From: Zelonia costaricensis
Taxonomy: Eukaryota > Euglenozoa > Kinetoplastea > Trypanosomatida > Trypanosomatidae
Assembly: GCA_030849075.1 (NCBI GenBank)
Contig: JASAOO010003370.1
Coordinates: forward strand, 1 to 48,296
Reading direction: 5' to 3'
Length of the DNA stretch: 48,296 nucleotides
Each line of letters opens with the position of its first letter. Within the stretch, counting starts at the first letter, position 1. The translations under genes and the position numbers were made by a program. The notes beneath the pieces were generated by a model, which had not been told where the DNA came from, made no database searches, and saw only the letters and a list, made by a program, of their open reading frames with translations. This document shows, piece by piece, positions 41,171-48,296 of this stretch.

Positions 41171-41433
41171 ACCGCCAGCGCGCCGTCAGAGTACGAATCG
41201 ATTGTGTTGCAAACTCGGTCTTTTCACCTGCGGCACGCGCCGCATCCAAAGGTGTCCTAAGCTTGAATTCTCATCATGCACGCCAGCACAGCGCGCGGGC
41301 CGCGGCCACACGCACGCGCGCACGCCCACAGCGGCGCCGCGCGGGAAGGCGGGGGGCGCAGGGCGGCGGTGGGAGAGGGGGGTGGGGGTGCTGCAGCGCA
41401 CGGGGCACGCAGCAGCGGCGACGCAGGCGCGCG
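41171..41433 (-). repeat. Dispersed direct repeat, copy 1 (SIDER candidate)
   Basis: This ~263-bp copy matches 41673-41933 almost perfectly, with only a few small indels or substitutions in G runs and one extra CTG. Flanks on either side are unrelated, so it is not a simple tandem array. Its position in a 3' UTR is typical of the Leishmania SIDER degenerate retroposons. I could not confirm the diagnostic SIDER signature. Confidence 0.85.
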
Positions 41434-41672
41434 GCTCGGCCGCGGAGCGCACCGGCTGGAAATCGGTGGTGCGCCCCTTGCTGTACATGCGTAACACTCG
41501 TGATCAATCCATGGTCGGGGTGATGGTGGTCATAAGACCGTCGTAAGTGGGTCATCGTCACAGCCGCGCGCGTCACAGTGACACGTACACAGGGGGAGGG
41601 AGAGGGGGGGCAGCATAGCAGCACGCCCGCAGGCCCGCAGGCAGCGGCGCGGGCGGCACAGCACGTGGCACC

Positions 41673-41933
41673 ACCGCCAGCGCGCCGTCAGAGTACGAAT
41701 CGATTGTGTTGCAAACTCGGTCTTTTCACCTGCGGCACGCGCCGCATCCAAAGGTGTCCTAAGCTTGAATTCTCATCATGCACGCCAGCACAGCGCGCGG
41801 GCCGCGGCCACACGCACGCGCGCACGCCCACAGCGGCGCCGCGCGGGAAGGCGGGGGGGCGCAGGGCGGCGGTGGGAAAGGGGGGTGGGGGTGCAGCGCA
41901 CGGGGCACGCAGCAGCGGCGACGCAGGCGCGCG
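41673..41933 (-). repeat. Dispersed direct repeat, copy 2 (SIDER candidate)
   Basis: This is the second copy, in the same orientation, offset by 502 bp from copy 1. The ~240 bp between the copies is GC-rich and, on the sense strand, contains a C/T-rich block (complement of about 41587-41612). The pair and spacer together span about 760 bp. Confidence 0.85.
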
Positions 41934-43661
41934 TAGTCGTGCTTAGGGTGCACTCCCTGCCTGCTTGTCCTAGTTGGTGTGGAGGAAGTGGTGGCTGGTG
42001 TGGGAGTGTGGGTTTGTCTGACGGGAAATGACCAGCAGTTGTGGAGAGGGCAGGGATGAGGATTACCAGGGAGGAGTGAAGCTGCGGATGCGGAGGAGCG
42101 TCGGTGCCGAGATGACAAGGGCGGTTGGGGGTGTGGCTGATGGGGGGGAGGGGGTGCGCTCGAGACGGAAAAGTCGGCAGCATGCGCGAGGCCTCACCTC
42201 GTGGGCCGAAGGACGGGGAGGCTCCTGCGGCGTATGCATGGCTTCGAGAGGCTGCGGACACGCACACACGGCTCCGGCGTCGGCACCCGCCTCGCGAAGC
42301 GGTGAGTGCTGAATTAGTTTTCAACAAGCCGTCACCGATGCACACGTTGATGGGAAATTGACCCCGCACACAGTTCACATTCACCGGTCACCGCTACAAG
42401 GGGCCTACTGTCGTTGTCTTGTGGGGTCAATGCGCCTCTCATATTGTGGTGGGTGCACGGAAGGCGCGAGTGAGGTGGGGTGCACCGCAGGAGTTTCACG
42501 TCATCTCTTGTTTTGTTGTGGCGTCCGCTGCTGCTTCCCTTCGGAAGTGGTTTCGTGTATACGTGGATCGATTGACGAGCAAAGCTCGTGACAGCGCCGA
42601 CAAAGCACTCAGCGAAGGCAAAGATGTGCCTCAATGAAGAGAGCAAGTCCTCTGTTTGGCGCCAGCTCACGTAGCGGCTCGGCCACCTACAAGAAAGAAG
42701 AAACGCTCTCCTGAAGGCACTTGAAGGCTCCACTTACGGGTGCTCGCACTCTGCACGGGTTTGTGCTTGGGTGTGATCAGGATAGCCGTTGTCGCACACC
42801 TACGGGATCGAAACACGCGCAGGACACCAGCACGAGAAGTTGAAAACGGTGAGTTCGCCAAGTCTCGCCTTTTCCGTGCCACGAGTCGCCGCATGCACCT
42901 CTGTCTCCGCGACGAATAAAGGAGGTAATGCACAGTGCGAGTGCTCAAGCAGTTCCCCAACAAGGACCTGCACCACCACCACCGTCAGCCAACGAAGAAA
43001 AAAGAAGCAGTCATTCCTCTTTTTTTTGCGTTGAGGTGCTTGGGGCAGAGTTGTCCAGGCCAACGTCACACGGGAGAATAACAGAGACGAGACGGGCGCC
43101 GCGGTGTGGAGAAATGCGGAGAACGCAGCAACGGGACGACAAAAACAAAAGACGAGCACGATCACCAAGGAGGGATCCATTACGCACAGCTTCGCGGCAG
43201 GAGCTGAAGAAGGCACATTCAACACGAACAGACCAAATGCACATCGCACGCCTAGGCCGTGCGATCTCCCTTTGCCCAGCCCTCTTTCTAGCGTTTCACG
43301 CCCTGATGAAATCGCGGGGCCGCCGTCCATCGGTATCGCACACACGGACGAGCGGCGCAGTGACCACGCGAACTCTGACAGACAGCCGTGCGGCAGCCGG
43401 GAGGCCCCCTCATAGCTTGCATATCCGCGCGTAAGGAGGGGAGGAGCCAGCCAGCCTGCGAACACTGTTGTATTCAGGCGGGTGAGGGGAGGAGCTCCGC
43501 GAAAATCTACCAAGGTCGCTTCAGCGACAGGTTAGTCGGTGCACTTAGCACTGAACTCGTCGTCTGCGCAGCGTGGTGCTGGAGTGGCCGGGGGCCGCTC
43601 ACTCAAGGAAAAGGGGAAAGGAGACTACAGTCGTAGCAGTGAATTGTGTCGCGGCCCCGAA

Positions 43662-44540
43662 TTACACCTCGCCGCTGACGTTCTGGAGGGCGAGGTACAT
43701 AATTGACGCACACACTGCCCCGACCGCCTCAGAGGCCCAGTAGACCCACAGCGAGGCCATGGGGGTGCAAGCGGACTCGTTGAAGGAGAAGAAGCACCGC
43801 ACGACTATCAGCGGCGTAGCTACGGCAGGGTTGAAGGCTCCGCCGCTGATGGGGCCGCACGTCAGGCCGCCGCACAGCACTGCGAAGCCGATGGCAAAGC
43901 CGTAGAAGTTGTTGTTGCGCTGCTTGCTAATGGCGACATGTAGGACGACAGAGCAGAGGATGAACGTGAAGACGCTTTCGGCAAGGAAGCCGCGCAGCAT
44001 GCGGTTAAAGCTGAGACCCATGTTCGGCACAGGGAACTCGCGGCCATTGATCATCATGCAGTAGAAGGTCGCGACCACCCCTCCGGACATCTGCGCGACA
44101 ACGTACATGATCAGCCGGCGCTTGTTGAAGGTGGCATACCCCTCACCAGTCGACGTGGCGAGCCAGACAGAGATGGTCACCATGGGGTTGATGTGACCAC
44201 CGCTAAGATAGCCAAAGGAGAAGACGAGCGACATGAGCAGAAAACCGATGCTGATGGGCGCCATCTCCGCGTTCTGCACAATGCTCAGCGGCACGGTCAG
44301 AACAAGCAGGAACGTGCCAATGAACTCCACGACCGCGGCGGACATGAGCGCGTCGAGGTGGAGGCTCTGCAGGCACGAGAACTTCTTGATGATCGTGTTC
44401 GTGTTGAGCACGGGCGCCGTGGCCGTGGTTGTGTCAGCGGCCGCCGCGTCCTGTCCTCCAGCAACGCTCATGGTCGTCGAGCCCTTGGGGTTCCCGGCCG
44501 GGGTGGGGGCCTCCACCTGGTCCTTGTTCGCTGGCGGCAT
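43662..44540 (-). CDS. Aquaporin-family (MIP) membrane channel (292 aa)
   Basis: A six-helix major intrinsic protein. The hydrophilic N-terminus (1-55) is Ala/Thr-rich. Membrane helices lie at about 63-88, 93-113, 142-164, 183-204, 212-232 and 263-287. Half-helix motifs follow helices 2 and 5: SGGHINPM at 113-120, where Met replaces the Ala of NPA, and SGGAFNPA at 232-239. Aligned without gaps to AqpZ, the selectivity-filter positions are Ile98, Gly225, Gly234 and Val240. The usual arginine is missing, which predicts a wide, uncharged pore unlike a water-specific aquaporin or the glycerol/antimonite channel AQP1. It most likely belongs to the divergent intracellular aquaporins of Leishmania. 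The ATG at 44540 is the first Met; the stop is TAA. Substrate is unknown. Confidence 0.92.
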   Translation of the reverse strand: MPPANKDQVEAPTPAGNPKGSTTMSVAGGQDAAAADTTTATAPVLNTNTIIKKFSCLQSLHLDALMSAAVVEFIGTFLLVLTVPLSIVQNAEMAPISIGFLLMSLVFSFGYLSGGHINPMVTISVWLATSTGEGYATFNKRRLIMYVVAQMSGGVVATFYCMMINGREFPVPNMGLSFNRMLRGFLAESVFTFILCSVVLHVAISKQRNNNFYGFAIGFAVLCGGLTCGPISGGAFNPAVATPLIVVRCFFSFNESACTPMASLWVYWASEAVGAVCASIMYLALQNVSGEV

Positions 44541-45557
44541 CCTTAAGATGAGAAAAAGTGGCGTGTGAGTCTCAAGACGAGGAGTACAGTGTTGCTTTTT
44601 GACGACGGTGGTAGAACAATGGAAGACGCCACTGGTGCGTCACGGTCGATGCACGCAGTTCAGCAACACAGCGACAGCCGGCACGCAACGATGAAGTAGA
44701 GGTTTGAGAAGGGGGGAAAAGCGATAAGCTAGACGACGCTTCGTAGAGCGAGAACCTGCCTCTGTTGGTTGTGGAGCTTCGGGGAGGGGCGAAATCGGGG
44801 GGTTGCCGATGTGTACTGACTGCGGTGTGCGACGATGGGGCACGGGAAACCGAACCGCAGGCGGAGACAAGAAGCGAAGAGTGAAGCGGTCAGTGCTCCT
44901 CTTCAGCTTCTCTGTCTCTCGGTGAGCGTCGTGTGCTACGAAGGAGGTCAAGGCGATAGGCGGCGCACCTGCAGAGTCGAAGGCGATCGAACAAGACGAA
45001 GACGAAGGGGTTAAAGAGGGAAGCACGTTCTGGAGGGCGCCGTACGTGCCTCTGGAGTTTTCATTGGCGCAGGCCGTGGCGCGTGTCCGTCACGGTGAAG
45101 GCCGTCGAGCGGCGTTGGGGGGAAGGAGGACATAAGAAAGGGGCACGGTGGCGCTGGGCGAATCGGGGAAGGCGGCAACAAATCGTCCGCACCTCCGACG
45201 GTCGCCCGTCGCACACCTCGGTGTTGTGCACGCTCTTCACTCGTTTCTTCCCCCCCCCCCCGCCACCTCGCTCCCGCTCACTCTAGCCCGTGCGCCATGG
45301 TGCTGCGCCTCGCTCACAACGATGCTGCGCTTAAGCAAAACCAAGGCACGAGAAGGGTGGCGATGCATCACCGCACGCACCCCTCTCATCTCCCGCTCGG
45401 TCCCTTGTCTTTTTTGCGACTTTCGAGGCTCTTTCTTTCCCTTGTTTATTGCGTTGTGTGTTTGTACATCAAGTCCGCTGGACTGTCTTCTCCCACGCCG
45501 CAGTCGCAACGCCAACGCCGACACCGCTGCGTCACGCCTCACAAGCGACATGACGCG
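44541..45557. other. 1-kb spacer with no supported gene
   Basis: This lies between FKBP12 and the aquaporin gene. A short T/C tract (complement of 44544-44556) directly abuts the aquaporin ATG, too close to be a convincing acceptor. A C-run sits at 45251-45261. Nothing else is recognisable. Confidence 0.55.
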
Positions 45558-45893
45558 TTACGCTACATCGAGTAGGGACACCTCGAAAACGATGGTGGAG
45601 TTTGGGGGAATGAGGCCAGGAAACCCGGGGGTGCCGTAGGCCAGCGTTGGCGGCATCGTCAGCTTGCTACGCTCGCCTTTGGACATCTGCACGATGCCGG
45701 CGTCCCAGCCCTTGATCACCTCGCCGCAGCCCACACGGAACACGAAGGGCTTTCCGCGCTCCAGCGTCGAGTCGAACTTGCTGCCGTCCTCTAGGTACCC
45801 GATGTAGTCTAGCGTCACGACGCTGCCAGTGCGGGGGATCGTCTTGCCGTCCCCCTCGATGATCTTATCCATAACCACGGCGTCGCTCGGCAT
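45558..45893 (-). CDS. FKBP12: FKBP12-type peptidyl-prolyl cis-trans isomerase (111 aa)
   Basis: A single-domain immunophilin that catalyses prolyl isomerisation and binds FK506/rapamycin in its active site. All the key pocket residues are present: Tyr30, Phe40-Asp41 (GSKFDST), Phe50, Val59-Ile60, Trp63 (KGWDAGI), Tyr86 (PTLAYGTPGFPG) and Phe103 (VFEVSLLDV). There is no signal peptide, transmembrane segment or TPR tail, so a soluble cytosolic protein is expected. I start at the ATG at 45893 (MPSDAVVMDK). A frame continues upstream to 46367, but it crosses the predicted splice acceptor and a CA repeat and is rejected. The stop is TAA. Confidence 0.97.
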   Translation of the reverse strand: MPSDAVVMDKIIEGDGKTIPRTGSVVTLDYIGYLEDGSKFDSTLERGKPFVFRVGCGEVIKGWDAGIVQMSKGERSKLTMPPTLAYGTPGFPGLIPPNSTIVFEVSLLDVA

Positions 45894-45958
45894 TGCGGAG
45901 TGCGGTGTTGTGAGGGCGAGTGCGTCGTTGAGTACGAGATGTCGTGTCGCACAAAGCT

Positions 45959-45975
45959 CTGGAGGAAGGAGAAGG
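45959..45975 (-). promoter_or_regulatory. Predicted trans-splice acceptor for FKBP12
   Basis: On the minus strand CCTTCTCCTTCCTCCAG places the AG at 45960-45959, leaving a leader of about 65 nt before the ATG at 45893. A (CA)n tract lies immediately upstream. Confidence 0.6.
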
Positions 45976-46002
45976 CCGATAGCACTGCCGTTCAAGTTTG
46001 TC

Positions 46003-46022
46003 TGTGTGTGTGTGTGTGTGTG
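46003..46022. repeat. (TG)n microsatellite upstream of FKBP12
   Basis: TG tract on the plus strand, (CA)n in sense orientation, just upstream of the predicted FKBP12 splice acceptor. Confidence 0.93.
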
Positions 46023-48296
46023 ATATATGGGGCGGCAAATACCGACTAGTACTCCACTGTGCGTCCTGACAGCAAGTGTGCGTGTGTGCCCGACAAGCAA
46101 ACCCAGAAGAGTGAGGTGAAAGGCGCCATTGACCAGATGGTAAGCACGTGGAAGAGTTCGAGGGAGCATAGAGAGCAGAAACGGGAGAAAAAAACCGCAG
46201 TTGATACCGTGACGAAAGCGGAAGCCGTCCGTGAAGCAGCGGGCGTAGAGGGAATACAGCAGAGCCGCGTTCAGCATCCGATCGCTTAGGGCAAAGCGGA
46301 AGATGAGGTTGCTCGCAGCGCTCAACAAACGTGTCGGTTGCCTTGCCGCTGTGCTTGCCCTGCACATGAAATGAGGATGTCCGGTCCCGGTCCCGAGCCC
46401 GCGGATGAATCACGGCCATGGTGCTCTTATTGAAAGCGAATGCACTCGCTTTCTTGCTCAAGAGAGGACGATGAGGGAGCCTCCCACGTGCACCTTAACT
46501 TCGTCGACGCCACGCGGGTTCCCTTGGCTCTTGGTCTAGTAGGCAATTTTCAGCATATACCTGTATCGTATGGCAGCGGGTCGTGGGGTGCACACGTCCG
46601 TGCAGGTGGGTCTCAGGGCTTTGAGAAAAAAAGGTTAGGGAAGGGTGAACGGGCGACCAACACACGATCAACCTGCCAGCCAGCAAAGAAATGCAAGAGT
46701 GTGGGTGCATGAGCCGGCGAGGTATGCCGTCTTCACCCTCAGCTTCTGCAACCGCTGAACAGCGCATCCACCCGCACCGACGCATGGACCCGGGTAAAGT
46801 AGAACACATCAAAACAGGTCGAAAAGACAAAACAGGCGCTGAAAACGGAGTCGTAGAAGAACAAAAAGAGCCGAAGGGGGCCATCACAAGTGAAGTGCAG
46901 TGGACTAGGCGGTGAGAACTGTATCGGGGGGCACCAGCTGCGAGAAGCCTCGGTGCGAGTGAGGTCAAGAGGAAAGAGGGACTCTGCCTACCGGGCAAGA
47001 GAAACTTGAAGCACAGGGTTTCATTCGCGCTTTGAAGGACTGCTGCCTCTCTCAGAGAAAGCTAGTACGGAGGTATGGTGTGAGAAAGTCATGAAGTGTG
47101 GTCTTCCATCGCACACTGAAAGAAAAAGAAATCATCTGAACAGACATACACACACACGCACGCACGCACGCACATAACACCGCACAGGTCTCGCGCTCTC
47201 GCGGAGAAGAGCACGAGCAGTGCGCGTCGTGCGGAGTGGGGCGAGGGGGAGTCGCTGTCACGAACACACAGAACGAAAAAAAAAAAACAGAGAGAAGGGA
47301 AAAGGTAAAGTAGAAAGCAGGGAGGAATCACTCGAAATCAAAAAGAGACGTGGACAATGAAAAGCCGGCGCCGTTGCTCTCCTTCTCTCGCCGCAGGCCG
47401 TCGGCGGGTAGAGTCGGAGAGAGGACGTCGGCAGAAAAGCAAGTCAAAGACAGAAGAAAACAACCAAAAGCCAACACATCACACAAAACCAGAGCGAAAC
47501 AACCAAGTAAAGAAGGAAGAGGGCTGCGTCGAAGAAGCTTCACCCTACTACATGACTCTCTCACCTACCCCATAAGTGCGCGAGTCCGACCACCACAACG
47601 AGCGCGCGTGGACAGCACGCAAGACAGGGATCACAACGCGGCAAGGCAGCGCAGTGCGTAAAGACAGCAAGATGAGGTGAGTCGGTTCATCAAGAGAACG
47701 GCGAACGGGCAGAAGAGAGCCGTGCGGGTAACAATCCGCTTCCCGCTCGCCGGGATACAGCTGACAGGCAGTCGACATTACATGACTCACGCCTTGACGA
47801 CGAAGACGGATGAAACACGTTGAGACGCAAAGGGGCCAGCGCACACACCCGGGCCCCTCCAGCCCTTTCTTACAAAAAAACCGCAACAGCAGGCGCCTTC
47901 AAAACGTCTGGGCACATCCGCGGTGTCTACACTTCCGCTTGCGCAGATAGTAGCGTAACTCCCCACATCCACAAACGCAGGAAGAGAGTACGATCATCGC
48001 GCCAGGAGAACCCCTACACACATCAGGAAAAGAAAGAACGCAATGAGAAAGAACACTGAGAATCCAACGAGGAAAGCCAAAGTACGGAACCCCAAGCGAA
48101 ACCCTGAAAAGAAGAACACAGGGGTCTCACGCCACGAGTCACGCATGGAAACCAAAGGACCACCTTGTTGCAACCACCACCTGCCAGCACCCAGTCCGCC
48201 ATGACCACCCGCACTCCTCAAGGGTCTCCGCTCTGCCCGACCAGACTGGGGAGGCGGAGTGGAGCAGATGAGAAGGGGTGTCTGCGGCGAACAGGG

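Larger units (their letters stand above)
40473..43661. other. 3.2-kb spacer carrying a dispersed direct repeat
   Basis: This lies between the aquaporin stop and the centrin start, so it is mostly presumed aquaporin 3' UTR. It contains two ~260-bp direct repeat copies (41171-41433 and 41673-41933), G-rich runs and a small perfect hairpin near 42577-42591. No protein-like frame is present. Confidence 0.6.
45894..48296. other. 2.4-kb right-edge region with no supported gene
   Basis: This should include the FKBP12 leader and the 3' UTR of a gene beyond the window. A poly-A run at 47276-47287 gives a T-tract in the sense strand that could serve splicing or polyadenylation. The last ~1 kb on the plus strand is noticeably A-rich compared with other spacers. 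No open frame looks like protein on either strand. Confidence 0.55.

Noticed and set aside
41171..41933. CRISPR-like or tandem-array reading of the repeats
   Set aside because: There are only two long copies with unrelated flanks in a eukaryotic UTR, not short regularly spaced repeats.
45894..46367. Upstream extension of FKBP12
   Set aside because: It crosses the splice acceptor and a CA repeat. FKBP12 proteins have no such N-terminal region, and the ATG at 45893 gives the canonical length.
46495..46998. 167-residue minus-strand frame near the right edge
   Set aside because: It has no ATG at its 5' end, biased Ser/Pro/Cys composition and no recognisable domain.
1..48296. tRNA, rRNA or spliced-leader RNA genes
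   Set aside because: Scanning for T-loop, A/B-box and spliced-leader-like elements by eye gave no convincing candidate. A covariance-model search was not possible here.

Overview
The window looks like a piece of nuclear chromosome from a trypanosomatid, most likely Leishmania or a very close Leishmaniinae relative. The support is: high GC with G/C-ending codons, no introns, every convincing gene on one strand (minus, so transcription runs from high to low coordinates), 1-4 kb spacers full of GT/CA microsatellites and purine runs, and pyrimidine tract plus AG trans-splice acceptors just upstream of several start codons. The encoded farnesyl pyrophosphate synthase (362 aa), centrin (149 aa) and FKBP12 (111 aa) look like Leishmania proteins. 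From memory, the gene order matches Leishmania chromosome 22 (FPPS - IFT74 - MAK16 - TPR protein - MORN protein - centrin - aquaporin - FKBP12). The exact species is not decided here.

In transcription order (right to left) the genes are: FKBP12 (45.9-45.6 kb), an aquaporin-family channel (44.5-43.7), centrin (40.5-40.0), a 12-repeat MORN protein (38.5-36.8), a thioredoxin-like/TPR-like protein (35.7-34.5), the ribosome-biogenesis factor MAK16 (33.6-32.8), the intraflagellar transport protein IFT74 (31.3-29.5), farnesyl pyrophosphate synthase (28.0-26.9), a DHHC palmitoyltransferase (24.0-22.7), a MidA/NDUFAF7-type mitochondrial methyltransferase (20.5-18.5), and two very large adjacent coiled-coil proteins (15.2-10.8 and 6.8-1.9). 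The two large proteins share a twice-repeated globular domain that I relate to the conserved domain of flagellar attachment zone proteins. At the left edge (539-1) is a broken reading frame with an in-frame TAA and arginine codons unlike the neighbouring genes.

The genes are not a bacterial-style operon. They are one directional polycistronic array whose members are separated by trans-splicing. Several concern the flagellum or cytoskeleton (IFT74, centrin, the MORN protein, the FAZ-like pair), but such arrays usually mix functions, and housekeeping genes lie among them. The most interesting items are the FAZ-like tandem paralogue pair, the broken left-edge ORF, an aquaporin with a highly unusual predicted selectivity filter, a dispersed ~260-bp direct repeat in the presumed aquaporin 3' UTR (SIDER candidate), and a redox-dead-looking thioredoxin-like/TPR-like protein.

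Limits: no database search or alignment was run. Domain assignments come from reading the protein sequences, and UTR and splice-site calls are inferred from sequence alone. Two single N positions (7243 and 28047) mark uncertain bases.
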